The translations under genes and the position numbers were made by a program. This document shows, piece after piece, positions 1-9,272 of a stretch of DNA of 64,000 nucleotides. Each line of letters starts with the position of its first letter. Position 1 is the stretch's first letter. The notes beneath the pieces are model-generated. The model worked only from the letters and a program-made list of their open reading frames with translations. It had not been told where the DNA came from and did not search any database. The stretch lies in contig NZ_JAIRDQ010000002.1 in the NCBI RefSeq assembly GCF_021458635.1, forward strand, positions 496,001-560,000, in the 5' to 3' direction. This stretch comes from Bradyrhizobium monzae. GTDB taxonomy: Bacteria > Pseudomonadota > Alphaproteobacteria > Rhizobiales > Xanthobacteraceae.

Positions 1-1344
1 AGCTCGGCGCTCACGCTCGTCGTCGATCTCTTGTTCACTGCAGTTTTCCTTGCGGTAATGTTCTACTATTCAACGTCGTTGACGCTGATCGTTTTGGCAT
101 CGTTCCCGTTCTACATCGGAATTTCCGTCGGCGCCGCGCCGTTGTTTCGCCGGCGCCTCGATGAGAAGTTCAATCGCGGCTCGGAGAACCAGGCCTTCCT
201 GGTCGAGAGCGTCACGGGGGTCGAGACGCTGAAGGCGATGGCGGTCGAGCCGCAGATGCAACGCCGCTGGGAAGAGCAACTCGCCGGTTACGTGGGCGCG
301 AGCTTCCGCGTGCTCAGCCTGAACAATACGGCGAGCCAAGCGGTCCAGATGATCAACAAGCTGGTCACCGCCGCAACGCTCTACTTCGGCGCCAGGCTCG
401 TGATTGGCGGCGACCTGAGCGTCGGCGAGCTTGTAGCGTTCAACATGCTGGCGGGGCGGGTGAGCATGCCCGTGCTTCGGCTCGCGCAGATCTGGCAGGA
501 TTTCCATCAGGCTCGTCTGTCGGTCGATCGTCTCGGCGATATTCTCAACACCATTCCCGAACCAAGCTTTAGTTCTGCCCGCGCCGCGCTACCGCCCATC
601 CGCGGCAAGGTCGTATTCGAGCACGTAGCCTTCCGCTACCGCGCTGACGGCCCCGAAATTCTGCACGACGTGTCCTTCGGCGTCGAGCCCGGCCAGGTCG
701 TCGGTATCGTGGGCTCTTCGGGCTCGGGCAAGAGCACAATCGGCAAGCTGATCCAGCGGCTCTATGTGCCGGAGAGCGGGCGCGTGCTGGTCGACGGGGT
801 TGACCTCGCGACGGTCGACCTAACCTGGCTTCGGCGTCAGATCGGGGTGGTTTTGCAGGAGAACGTGCTGTTCAATCGCTCGATTCGCGAGAACATTGCG
901 CTCGCCGACCCGACCATGCCCATGGAGCGCGTCATTGAGGCGGCGTCACTCGCCGGCGCTCACGACTTCATCCTGGAGCTGCCGGAGGGCTATGACACCA
1001 TCGTGGGCGAACGAGGCAGCAGTTTATCCGGCGGGCAGCGTCAGCGTGTCGCGATCGCTCGCGCACTCATTACCAACCCCCGGATCCTTATCCTTGACGA
1101 GGCCACCAGCGCGCTTGACTACGAAAGCGAGCGCGCCATCCAGCAGAACATGAAGCGAATTGCCGCCGGCCGGACTGTGTTCGTCATCGCTCATCGGCTC
1201 TCGACCGTGCGCAATGCGAACCGGATCGTCACACTTGAGCATGGCCGAATCGTCGAGGACGGCAGCCATGACGAGCTGATCCGCTCGAATGGGCGCTACG
1301 CGAACCTCCATTATCTACAGGCCGGTATCCATGACGTCCGCTAG
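1..1344 (+). CDS. Type I secretion ABC transporter, permease/ATPase (5' partial)
   Basis: The frame is open from the first base, so the start lies left of the window. What remains is the later part of the membrane domain (hydrophobic segments in the first ~55 and around residues 120-150 of the visible protein) and a complete C-terminal nucleotide-binding domain. That domain has Walker A GSSGSGKS, Q-loop, signature LSGGQRQR, Walker B ILILDEATSALD and the switch His in IAHRLSTV. The layout is that of HlyB/LapB-type exporters, which power secretion of unfolded proteins from cytoplasm to outside. The HlyD adaptor gene overlaps its 3' end, supporting a type I secretion system. Any N-terminal C39-like domain would be outside the window. 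No secreted RTX substrate is seen nearby. Confidence 0.93.
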   Translation, partial: SSALTLVVDLLFTAVFLAVMFYYSTSLTLIVLASFPFYIGISVGAAPLFRRRLDEKFNRGSENQAFLVESVTGVETLKAMAVEPQMQRRWEEQLAGYVGASFRVLSLNNTASQAVQMINKLVTAATLYFGARLVIGGDLSVGELVAFNMLAGRVSMPVLRLAQIWQDFHQARLSVDRLGDILNTIPEPSFSSARAALPPIRGKVVFEHVAFRYRADGPEILHDVSFGVEPGQVVGIVGSSGSGKSTIGKLIQRLYVPESGRVLVDGVDLATVDLTWLRRQIGVVLQENVLFNRSIRENIALADPTMPMERVIEAASLAGAHDFILELPEGYDTIVGERGSSLSGGQRQRVAIARALITNPRILILDEATSALDYESERAIQQNMKRIAAGRTVFVIAHRLSTVRNANRIVTLEHGRIVEDGSHDELIRSNGRYANLHYLQAGIHDVR

Positions 1345-2755
1345 CCGAAATATCGTTACGTTTCCGAGAGCCGAAGTTCGACGCCGAGAGCAGGAAATTG
1401 CATTTCTGCCCGCGGCGCTCGAGATCACCGAATCGCCGCCGTCGCCGATCGGTCGCGCGATCGGGGCGAGTATCATCGCAGTCTTCTGCGTCGCGCTGTT
1501 GTGGGCATCATTCGGCAGCGTCGATATCGTCGCCACCGCGACGGGCAAGATCGTGCCTGGCGGGCGTACTAAGCTGATCCAGCCGTTCGAGACGGGCGTT
1601 GTCCGCGCAATTCACGTACGTGACGGACAGACCGTCAAGGCCGGCGACGTTCTGATCGAGCTTGACCCAACGATGACGGAGGCCGATCAGGAGCGCCAAA
1701 GGAGCGATCTCGTCGCGGCCGAACTCGACGTCGCGCGGCTGCGCGCAGCGCTCGCCGACGATCCGCTCGCCGCCTTCAAGTCACCGCAGGGCGCAACTGC
1801 TGCCGAGATCGAGATGCATCGCCAATTTCTGATCAGCCAGCGCGCCGAGCAGAGCGCCAAGCTCGCCGAGATCGAGCGTCAGCAGGGCCAGAAGGAAGCT
1901 GAGCGGGCGACTACTTTGGCGAGCGTGGCGAAGCTCCAGGCGACGATACCGGTGCTTCAGGAGCGGGTCGACATTCGCAAGACTCTCGTCGACAAGGCCT
2001 TGGCTTCGAAGGTTGTCTATCTCTCCGAGTATCAGGAACTGGTCGGCCTCCAGCAGGATCTGGTCCTCCAGCAAAGCCGGCTCCGCGAAGCCGACGCAGC
2101 GATCGCCCTGCTGAAGGAAACGAAGGATAGAACCGCCGCAGAGTATCGTCGTACGACCTATGACGCACTTGCGAAAGCCGAGCAGAAGGCTGCGAGCGCT
2201 GCGCAAGAGGTGGTCAAGGCGGAGCGGCGCTCGAAGCTTCAACATTTGACTGCGCCGGTCGACGGCGTCGTGCAACAGCTCGCCGTTCACACGGTGGGAG
2301 GCGTGGTGACGCCGGCGCAGGCGCTGGCCATCGTAGTTCCAACCGAGAGCCAACTCGAGATCGAAGCTATGCTCTCCAACCGCGACATCGGCTTCGTCCA
2401 TCCCGGACAGAAGGCGGAGATCAAGATCGATACGTTCAACTTCACGCGCTATGGGCTCCTCCATGGGGACGTGCTTAGCGTGTCGACCGACGCCATCACG
2501 CGGGACAGGCAGGGCGGACCGAACGACCGCGCGTCGGGCACGGCGCAAGGCAGCAGCGAGCCGAAGGGCCAGGAGCTGGAATATGCGGCGCGCATTTCAC
2601 TCGACCGCACCCAAATGCAAGTGGAAGACAAGCTCGTGAAGCTCGGCCCGGGCATGGCGGTCACGGCCGAGGTCAAGACCGGCAGGCGCAGGATCATCAG
2701 CTACCTTCTTTCGCCGCTGGCGCGATACAAGCAGGAGGCGCTGCGGGAGCGGTAG
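1331..2755 (+). CDS. HlyD-family type I secretion membrane fusion protein
   Basis: Periplasmic adaptor linking the inner-membrane ABC exporter to an outer-membrane TolC-like channel. The ATG at 1331 is preferred over an upstream in-frame codon because it overlaps the ABC gene by 14 bases and gives a normal-length protein of 474 residues. A short cytoplasmic N terminus precedes one membrane helix (about residues 40-60), the lipoyl-like half motif around GKIVPGGRTK, a long helical hairpin rich in Glu/Gln/Arg/Ala (about 100-300), the second lipoyl half (LTAPVDGVVQQL) and the beta-barrel region. The family is certain. The exported substrate is unknown. Confidence 0.94.
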   Translation: MTSASRNIVTFPRAEVRRREQEIAFLPAALEITESPPSPIGRAIGASIIAVFCVALLWASFGSVDIVATATGKIVPGGRTKLIQPFETGVVRAIHVRDGQTVKAGDVLIELDPTMTEADQERQRSDLVAAELDVARLRAALADDPLAAFKSPQGATAAEIEMHRQFLISQRAEQSAKLAEIERQQGQKEAERATTLASVAKLQATIPVLQERVDIRKTLVDKALASKVVYLSEYQELVGLQQDLVLQQSRLREADAAIALLKETKDRTAAEYRRTTYDALAKAEQKAASAAQEVVKAERRSKLQHLTAPVDGVVQQLAVHTVGGVVTPAQALAIVVPTESQLEIEAMLSNRDIGFVHPGQKAEIKIDTFNFTRYGLLHGDVLSVSTDAITRDRQGGPNDRASGTAQGSSEPKGQELEYAARISLDRTQMQVEDKLVKLGPGMAVTAEVKTGRRRIISYLLSPLARYKQEALRER

Positions 2756-2832
2756 ACGAAGCGAAGCATCATGGATGATCATCGCAGGCAACTAGGGCGG
2801 CATTCCAAGCGAGCTGGCCCGGTCGGCACCCG

Positions 2833-4185
2833 TTAATTCCACCACGGCCATGCCAGATAATGCCGCAGTGAACCTACGACCGAGATCAAGCCCGACCACA
2901 AGCCGTATCGCGAAACCGGTATCACGTGATCCGGTCTGCGCTCTTGATCCATGCCAGTCGACTGCCAGGTGGCGTGGGACTTAAACAGTCCGAACCGGAG
3001 TATTTTGCGAACGGCTCGGATTGCAAAACGCGTCCACACCATCAGGAAAGGCAAGGGATCATCCCAGTTGAGCCAGGCGAACTCCTTCTGCCCCTTAAAC
3101 GAACGCAACCAGTCATAGGCCGACAGTTCGCCCCGCCTGAAGTAGTTCACGCTTGCACGGAGATCGTCCGGTTCTACTACAAGAACACGTCCATCGACCT
3201 GTTTGGAGCGCCGCACAATCTGGCCGGTGAGATCGCAGTAGAGAGCTCTCGCAACGTCGAGACCGTTGTCGTCCACGAACACGCGAAACTGGGCCCCGAT
3301 GCGCGGATTGAAATCCAGAAGCTTGTACTGTCGATCTCGCTCGTCGAAGCGAAAGTCCAAGTCCATTATGCCCGCATAGGATATCGCCTTGAGCAAAGTC
3401 TGAGCATGATGAAACAGAACGTCATTGTTTATGGATCTGCCCAGCGTAGTCACTCCAGCGTGTGGCGGATAGGATCGTAGTTTCATTCCCGTGAAACCCG
3501 CCAGGCAATCCGACGCGCCATTGCAGTAGCCATGGAAGAACCAGTCCGTTCCAGGATGAATGTATTCTTGAAGCAGCAGGTTGGGATTCTGCGAGCCCCC
3601 CGCCCCTTGCCAGGCATCGACAAGCTCCTGTTCCGAATGAACAATTGATACCTTCAGCTTCGGATGAAGCCAGCCCGCTGCCGGTTTAACGACGATCGGA
3701 AATCCCGCCGATGCCGCAAATTCGTGCACATCTAGGATAGACGTAGGACACCGCGTGTTCGGACAGGACACGCCTATTTGACGGCAGAACTCGTACAACA
3801 TCTGCTTGTTCGCAAGTTTCCGCGGCAAGCCGGGTGATATATCGGGAAATACGAACCATTGCCGCAGCGTCGCGAATTCTTCGGCGACTAGGATGGCCCC
3901 CAGATCATCGGTGGGAATGAGGATTGTGGGCCTGTCGAGATTCTTGCCAATCTTCGCCAACGCTTCAAGCAGCTGCGGTCTTGGCAGATCGCCCGCGCGC
4001 CATACAAAATTCCCTGCCAGGTATCTGGAAGTCCCCGCAGGGGTCAGGTGATCGTCAGCAACGGTGTATACTGGTATGCCCAACCTTCCCAGGCTTCGGA
4101 TGATGCCAAGCTGCCCATGGTGAATGGCATAGCTCCCCGTCTTCAGGATAAGCACGGGGGCGGAGCGATCATGAGCAGTTCTCAT
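2833..4185 (-). CDS. ATP-grasp domain protein (carboxylate-amine ligase-like)
   Basis: A 450-residue protein. The N-terminal part looks like a pre-ATP-grasp domain (VLILKTGSYAIHHGQLGIIRSLG). A central ATP-grasp fold follows, with FPIVVKPAAGW (lysine of the ATP clamp), LLLQEYIHPGTDW, and the metal-binding end LDFNPRIGAQFRV (Asp/Asn/Arg). ATP-grasp enzymes join a carboxylate to an amine or thiol through an acyl-phosphate. I chose ATG 4185 because it overlaps the TGA of the upstream flavoprotein gene as ATGA and begins exactly at the domain; the frame stays open further upstream but reads through that gene. The C terminus (about 395-450) is basic and has hydrophobic patches near FLMVWTRFAI. The substrate is unknown; coupling to a flavoprotein suggests a small tailoring pathway. 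Confidence 0.82.
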   Translation of the reverse strand: MRTAHDRSAPVLILKTGSYAIHHGQLGIIRSLGRLGIPVYTVADDHLTPAGTSRYLAGNFVWRAGDLPRPQLLEALAKIGKNLDRPTILIPTDDLGAILVAEEFATLRQWFVFPDISPGLPRKLANKQMLYEFCRQIGVSCPNTRCPTSILDVHEFAASAGFPIVVKPAAGWLHPKLKVSIVHSEQELVDAWQGAGGSQNPNLLLQEYIHPGTDWFFHGYCNGASDCLAGFTGMKLRSYPPHAGVTTLGRSINNDVLFHHAQTLLKAISYAGIMDLDFRFDERDRQYKLLDFNPRIGAQFRVFVDDNGLDVARALYCDLTGQIVRRSKQVDGRVLVVEPDDLRASVNYFRRGELSAYDWLRSFKGQKEFAWLNWDDPLPFLMVWTRFAIRAVRKILRFGLFKSHATWQSTGMDQERRPDHVIPVSRYGLWSGLISVVGSLRHYLAWPWWN

Positions 4186-5453
4186 GAGCTGTTCGGGTTG
4201 TGCTCGGAAATCAGCGCTGCCAAAGTCGAAGGGGATGGCGCTTCCCTTTCGCCAATACTGCGGCAGATACGTTCGGCAGTGTACTGACATCCACACAGGA
4301 AACGCATCACCGGCCCAAAATTGTAGGCGCTCGCGAGCCCGGTGAAATAGAGGCCCGGGATTGAAGACTCGAAGCTGGTAGACAGTAGGGGAACCTGCTG
4401 GACGCAACGCAGATCGCGCAACAAGGACGCATCGACGAACGGCAGCGAGTTGGCGGCAAATCGATAGCCTGTGGCAGCGATGACATGGTCGGCGGCGAGA
4501 TCGCCTGATCTTCCATCCGGTCCGCTGACGTGAAGCACTGCCCTTCCGCCTCTCGTCGTCGCGCCTAACACGGACTGGCCCAAGAGGATCTGGACATGGC
4601 CGAGAACCCGCTCCCGAAGCCACCACGCGCCGGCCGGGCCCAGCAACGCTTGGCGGCGCCTGCTACCCCGTACCATCTCGATACGCGCCCTTTGAGGTAG
4701 GTAGTAAAACAGAAACGGGGCATTTGCGCAGAACCACGTTTGAAGCCCTGCGCCCAACGTCGAGTCTGGCCGCCGCGTTCGCTGCCAGAGCGATCGCGGA
4801 TCAGATGAAGGGCTCTGATTCCAGCTAATCGAAGACCCGCGTACGAGCAGGCTCACCTTTGCCTGGCTCTCATTCAACAACGCTGCAGTCTCGAGAGCCG
4901 ACTGTCCAGCACCGATGACAATGACGTCGCGACCTTTGAAGTGGCTCAGGTCGCGATGGACACTGCTGTGTGATCGCAACTCTCCTGGCAGCTGCGCCAG
5001 TTCCTGCGGAACATACTCGGCATGTGACAAGCCGGTCGCGATAACCACACTTTTCGCCCTGATCCTTTCCCCGTCCGCCAGCCTCAAGTCAAACCCGTCT
5101 TGTCTTTTGTCGAGAGCCGTCACCAATACATCTTCCACCACGGGAACAAAACGCTGCTGAAATGACAATGCGTATCTGGTGAACGTCTCGAGCGGAATGG
5201 GAGCCGTCGCGAGGGAAGATCCTGCTGCTGTGCGGAATTGCTGTAGAGTGTAGTGCCCGGACGGATCGGCAAGGCTCGACGCGTGTTCTTCAGATTTCAG
5301 AAACATGCCCTCTGGCATTTGCTCTCGCCACCGACGCATCGGCGTACCGAAGATCCGAAACGGCACACCAGAGGAGCGCAAATGCGCCGCGACGGAGAGG
5401 CCATAAGGCCCTGCTCCGACGATCGCTACCGGCAGATCCGACAGACTAGCCAT
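4182..5453 (-). CDS. FAD/NAD(P)-binding monooxygenase-like flavoprotein
   Basis: A 423-residue protein with a Rossmann FAD site at the very N terminus (VAIVGAGPYGLSVAAHL), the FAD-family ATG motif (VVIATGLSHAEYVP), and a second dinucleotide fold (DVIVIGAGQSALETAALL), as in flavin-containing and N-hydroxylating monooxygenases. The late motif VIAATGYRF is also typical. ATG 5453 is chosen because it sits directly before the FAD motif; upstream in-frame codons add only non-homologous sequence. The last codon overlaps the ATP-grasp start as ATGA, so the two are probably co-translated and act together, perhaps oxidising then conjugating (inference). An N-hydroxylase, Baeyer-Villiger enzyme or other flavin oxidoreductase are all possible. 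Confidence 0.83.
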   Translation of the reverse strand: MASLSDLPVAIVGAGPYGLSVAAHLRSSGVPFRIFGTPMRRWREQMPEGMFLKSEEHASSLADPSGHYTLQQFRTAAGSSLATAPIPLETFTRYALSFQQRFVPVVEDVLVTALDKRQDGFDLRLADGERIRAKSVVIATGLSHAEYVPQELAQLPGELRSHSSVHRDLSHFKGRDVIVIGAGQSALETAALLNESQAKVSLLVRGSSISWNQSPSSDPRSLWQRTRRPDSTLGAGLQTWFCANAPFLFYYLPQRARIEMVRGSRRRQALLGPAGAWWLRERVLGHVQILLGQSVLGATTRGGRAVLHVSGPDGRSGDLAADHVIAATGYRFAANSLPFVDASLLRDLRCVQQVPLLSTSFESSIPGLYFTGLASAYNFGPVMRFLCGCQYTAERICRSIGEREAPSPSTLAALISEHNPNSS

Positions 5454-6111
5454 TGTCGCCCCCAATCGTAATCTTTCGAGCAGTAATGAGACAAACTCGC
5501 AGCGACCGCACAGACCGTTGGAGGAAGCTGCGCGGTTGCGATGGCGTTGTCCCACACGCAGACCCGTGTCCCATGCAGATGGAGGTCAGCTGCAAAACAG
5601 GCCGCGGCTACGGGTAGGAATCCGCTACCTGCTGGCATATCAATCGAGCAGCCAATCCGCCCCCTCCCTTGGCTCACGATCGCCCTGCCCCGTGAGACCC
5701 AATGTGCCGGAAGCTTGGTAGACGCCGGCAAGTTGGTGAAGGACGCGCAACTCATAGCAGACAGGCCACCATCACTCGCCACTTGGGCGGAATCAGTACA
5801 GTCGTGATCATTGGATGGAAATTGGCAATAACTGGATGGGACCGGCAATAAGTGGGTAACTACGATGGTCGATTGAGCCGCGACGGCGCGGGATTAGATT
5901 CGGGCTGCTATAAGCGCCCGTCCCGATGGGGACCGATCAGTCGAACGGAGCGGAAGAATGCACCGAGCGGTCGCGTCAATGAGAGAACAGAACGTAGTTC
6001 TGCGGATCGCCTGTCTGGACGGCTACTCGGACGGATTTTGACTTACCGCCTTCCGCGAACAATTTCGAAAGACTTCACTTCGGTGACCACATTCGTACCG
6101 GGAATGACGCA
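5454..6111. other. Intergenic region between divergent genes
   Basis: About 660 bases between the flavoprotein (minus) and the ExoF-like gene (plus). It should carry promoters for both. Open frames here are short, disagree between strands and have no recognisable motif. It contains a short tandem repeat at 5812-5852, listed separately, which may be the end of a lost mobile element. Confidence 0.5.
5812..5860 (+). repeat. Tandem 20-21 bp direct repeat, two and a half units
   Basis: Two adjacent units both begin TGGATGG and end GGCAATAA, starting at 5812 and 5833. A third, partial unit (TGGGTAAC) starts at 5853. Multiple short subrepeats of this sort occur at the ends of some insertion sequences such as the IS21 family. 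No transposase gene or matching opposite end was found, so this could equally be a regulatory repeat. Confidence 0.45.
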
Positions 6112-7494
6112 ATGCCGAACTCCAGACTGCGCAATACCTTCCATATCGACCTCTCCAGCAGCGACTTCAGTCGTTGCATCAAATGCGCCTTGGTGGCTGT
6201 TGGCTTGACAATTTTCGTCACTCCAGCAAAGGCAGAATATCTGGTGGACGTCGGAGACGTGCTGGAGGTTGCGGTGGCGGGCGTGCCGGAGCTACGGCAT
6301 CGTGCTGCCGTTCAATTGGACGGGAATGTTTCGTTGCCACTGGTCGGAGCGGTTCCAGTGGCCGGCCTGCCCTTACCGCAGATCCAAGCCAAAATCGGCG
6401 CTGCATTAGCAAGCAAGGCATTTCGACAGAGGACGTCGGACGGCCGTGAGACGGTCGTCGTGATCGACGCAGACGAGGTCACGACGGTCATCGCAGAATA
6501 CAAGCCCATATACGTGAACGGGGATGTATCGAAGCCGGGTGAGTACCCTTATCGTCCGTCTATAACCGCACGCCAGCTCGTCGCCGTGGCAGGCGGCTAC
6601 GACATCATGCGTATCAGAATGAACAACCCTTACCTCGAGTCAGCCGACCTGAGGAGCGAGTATGGTTCACTTTGGACAGAGCTAGCCAAAGAACAGGCGC
6701 GTATGTGGCGCATCAAGACTGAACTTGGAGAGGGAGTCCAGATCGCTCCAAGCGCGTTGATGGACACGCCCTTAGCTCGATCGGCGATCTCGGAAATCGT
6801 TAACGCAGAAACGGAATATCTGAAGACCAAGCAAAGTGATTATCAACAGGAAAAGACGTACCTTCAGCACGGCATTCGACAGGGAGACGACGAGGTCCGC
6901 GTGCTGTCAGAGCAGCAGAAGAAGGATGAAGAAGGACTTCAGGCAGATCTTGACGACCTGCAGAAAACCACCGAGCTCTTCGGCAAGGGATCCTTGATCA
7001 GCCCTCGCGTTACGGATGCGCGTCGCGCGGTACTGCTGTCATCAACACGGAAGCTGCAAACCTCTGCGCAACTGTTGCAGGTCAAAAAGCAGCAAGACGA
7101 GTTCGTCAGAAAGCTGTCAAAGCTGGATGACCAGCGCAGGCTCGACCTGCTCCGTGAGCTGCAAGATACCAGCGTAAGACTCAATCAAATTCGAGAGAAG
7201 CTGCAGAGCGTCGGCGAGAAGCTTCAGTACGTTGCGATGGTTCGAACACAACTCGTGCGAGGAGCCGGCAATAACCTGGAGATTGCCATTATCAGGAAGC
7301 GCGATAAGGGGGAGGAACGAATCATCGCAGGCGAAGATACCGAGCTGCTGCCGGGTGACGCCGTCGAGGTCAGCCTCCAATACCAGGATGGTCCTGCCGT
7401 CCCTCCCCGAAAGCTAAGCAGTTCAGATATTCGATCGGGAACAGGTCCGACCGATTCAACCGCAGGCGATTCGGCTCGCGTCGTGCAGAGGTGA
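6112..7494 (+). CDS. Polysaccharide biosynthesis/export protein, ExoF-like
   Basis: A 460-residue protein with a hydrophobic export signal near residues 22-42 (ALVAVGLTIFVTPAKA). A Poly_export domain follows (YLVDVGDVLEVAVAGVPEL, then LDGNVSLPLVGAVPVAGL), then a SLBB-type segment (IYVNGDVSKPGEYPYRP) and a long coiled-coil region (about 200-390) before a second beta-rich part. This order matches rhizobial ExoF, which acts in assembly and export of exopolysaccharide with ExoP-type chain-length proteins. The GalE/ExoB gene 51 bases downstream supports a polysaccharide role. The start ATG 6112 gives a slightly long basic leader, and an internal start is possible. exoF is the best family name, but the polymer is unknown. 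Confidence 0.83.
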   Translation: MPNSRLRNTFHIDLSSSDFSRCIKCALVAVGLTIFVTPAKAEYLVDVGDVLEVAVAGVPELRHRAAVQLDGNVSLPLVGAVPVAGLPLPQIQAKIGAALASKAFRQRTSDGRETVVVIDADEVTTVIAEYKPIYVNGDVSKPGEYPYRPSITARQLVAVAGGYDIMRIRMNNPYLESADLRSEYGSLWTELAKEQARMWRIKTELGEGVQIAPSALMDTPLARSAISEIVNAETEYLKTKQSDYQQEKTYLQHGIRQGDDEVRVLSEQQKKDEEGLQADLDDLQKTTELFGKGSLISPRVTDARRAVLLSSTRKLQTSAQLLQVKKQQDEFVRKLSKLDDQRRLDLLRELQDTSVRLNQIREKLQSVGEKLQYVAMVRTQLVRGAGNNLEIAIIRKRDKGEERIIAGEDTELLPGDAVEVSLQYQDGPAVPPRKLSSSDIRSGTGPTDSTAGDSARVVQR

Positions 7495-7545
7495 CAACAA
7501 GCGCCGTCGCAATATTGCACCAAACTGGTTGAGCGAAAGCGGAAG

Positions 7546-8613
7546 ATGTCCGAGATGGTCCTAGTGACCGGGGCTGCCGGCTACATCGGGTCCCACGTTT
7601 GCATCGCGTTACTGGACGCCGGCCTCGACGTTGTCGCCGTCGATAATCTCTGCAACAGCAGCAAGGCGTCGCTCGAACGGGTGCAATCCATCTGCGGGCG
7701 GACGCTCGTCTTTCGGCACGCAGATATCCGGAATGAAGACGTGATCTACGACGCACTCCGTGCTTACGGCGTGACCGCGGTCGTTCACCTTGCAGGACTA
7801 AAGGCGGTCGGCGATTCCAACATTCGGCCCATGACGTATTACGAGAACAACGTCCTGGGAACGATGCGCCTTGTGTCGGCCATGAAAAGGGCGAATGTAA
7901 AGTCGCTCGTCTTCAGCTCGTCCGCGACGGTTTACGGGATACCGAACTATCTGCCGCTCGACGAGAAGCATCCGCTCGGTCCGACCAATCCGTACGGCCG
8001 TACAAAGCTTGTTATCGAAGAGATGCTGAAGGATCTCTGCGGCTCCGACGACGGTTGGCGGATCGGCAATCTGCGCTATTTCAATCCGGTTGGCGCGCAC
8101 GAAAGCGGGCTTGTCGGAGAGGACCCGATCGGCGTTCCTAGCAACCTGCTGCCGTTCGTGGCGCAGGTGGCAATTGGGCGGCGGGAGAAGCTGCAGATCT
8201 GGGGAAACGACTACGCCACCCCTGACGGTACCGGAATCCGCGACTTCATTCATGTGGTCGATCTCGCATCCGGGCATTTGAGTGCCTTGCGTCACCTGAT
8301 AAAGCCCGGTGTGCTCACGGTCAATCTTGGCACGGGTAACGGCAGCAGCGTTCTGGAGGTCGTTCGCACATTCGAAGCGGTGAGCGGGCGATCGGTTCCC
8401 TATGAAGTCAAGGAGCGCCGTGCGGGTGATGTTGCCGCCTGCTTTGCCGACCCAACCTTTGCGATGGATGCCTTAGGCTGGAAATCGACCCGATCCTTGC
8501 AGCAGATGTGTGCGGACCATTGGCGTTGGCAATTGCAGAACCCCAACGGCTACCATGGCAGCGAGCTTCCGAAAGTCCGGGAGCGGCCCAGACATCTCCA
8601 CCGTCGCGCCTGA
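7546..8613 (+). CDS. galE: UDP-glucose 4-epimerase
   Basis: A 355-residue short-chain dehydrogenase-type epimerase that interconverts UDP-glucose and UDP-galactose, supplying galactose for exopolysaccharide and LPS (called ExoB in rhizobia). Visible marks are the NAD-binding TGAAGYIG (residues 8-15), the Ser-rich FSSSATVYG strand, and catalytic Tyr150/Lys154 in NPYGRTK. C-terminal sugar-binding motifs (LRYFNPVGAH, GTGIRDFIHV) are also present. Length is normal (about 340). It follows the ExoF-like gene by 51 bases on the same strand, so cotranscription is likely. A second ATG nine bases downstream could also serve as start. Confidence 0.94.
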   Translation: MSEMVLVTGAAGYIGSHVCIALLDAGLDVVAVDNLCNSSKASLERVQSICGRTLVFRHADIRNEDVIYDALRAYGVTAVVHLAGLKAVGDSNIRPMTYYENNVLGTMRLVSAMKRANVKSLVFSSSATVYGIPNYLPLDEKHPLGPTNPYGRTKLVIEEMLKDLCGSDDGWRIGNLRYFNPVGAHESGLVGEDPIGVPSNLLPFVAQVAIGRREKLQIWGNDYATPDGTGIRDFIHVVDLASGHLSALRHLIKPGVLTVNLGTGNGSSVLEVVRTFEAVSGRSVPYEVKERRAGDVAACFADPTFAMDALGWKSTRSLQQMCADHWRWQLQNPNGYHGSELPKVRERPRHLHRRA

Positions 8614-8787
8614 GTGCGTCGGCGCGAGCTATTCGAACGGGCGCCGAAGGGCCTGACGGAATGAGCGGGTTCGCAGCGAGCCATTGCGGCAGGCATACCG
8701 CCCATCAGGGGTAGCTCGTCAATACCCAAAATCTCCACGCCAGACATCGAGGCAGCAGGTAAGATGCTGTGCGCCTGGGGATTTGCG

Positions 8788-9003
8788 ATGCCACACTATC
8801 GTGCATTCGTTCTGGACAAACACGGCCAATTGGGGGGCGTGGTCAACCTTCACTGCCCAGACGACGCGTCCGCAACCGAGCGGGCTGGGCGGCTGGCGGA
8901 CGGCCACGAGGTTCAGCTCTGGCGGCTGGTCGCCGACCTTAAATTTGGCGATCCGCTACACCGACCCAAGCGGCGGCGAGGCGCCCGCGCTCCAATGCAC
9001 TGA
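8788..9003 (+). CDS. Small conserved protein of the 'MPHYRAFVLDKHG' type
   Basis: A 71-residue protein starting MPHYRAFVLDKHGQLGG, with an acidic middle (CPDDASATERA) and DGHEVQLW. From memory, Bradyrhizobium genomes carry many short paralogs with the pattern 'YRAF..D.DG..........DD..A...A..L.DGHDVELW'; their function is not known. ATG 8788 is preferred because it matches that pattern. The basic tail RPKRRRGARAPMH is not typical and may reflect a frameshift near the end. Confidence 0.5.
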   Translation: MPHYRAFVLDKHGQLGGVVNLHCPDDASATERAGRLADGHEVQLWRLVADLKFGDPLHRPKRRRGARAPMH

Positions 9004-9272
9004 GCTCGATTGCGCGTTGCGTGTTCGCCTCGCGGTCCGATCAGCCAACAATTAGCATGCGGTTCGAGCGAAGCACTCCCGGCTCGCGCTTCCAAGGGCG
9101 CCTCGGCTTCGAGAGCGCCGAGATCCAGCCGCTCCGCAGGAGCGGCTCGAACGCCTTGCCTTCGCGGCGTCGCAGGACGATCGCGCCCGGCTTCATCGTC
9201 GTTGGACGGCGGCCGACGCATCGCCCTTAGCGAGTTGTGCCGCCTGCAGATCCGCACCGCGCCGGATCTTGG

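Noticed and set aside
5426..5848. Possible 140-residue minus-strand gene upstream of the flavoprotein
   Set aside because: No recognised motif, Cys/Ser-rich composition, and it overlaps the flavoprotein start; the tandem repeat lies in its beginning.
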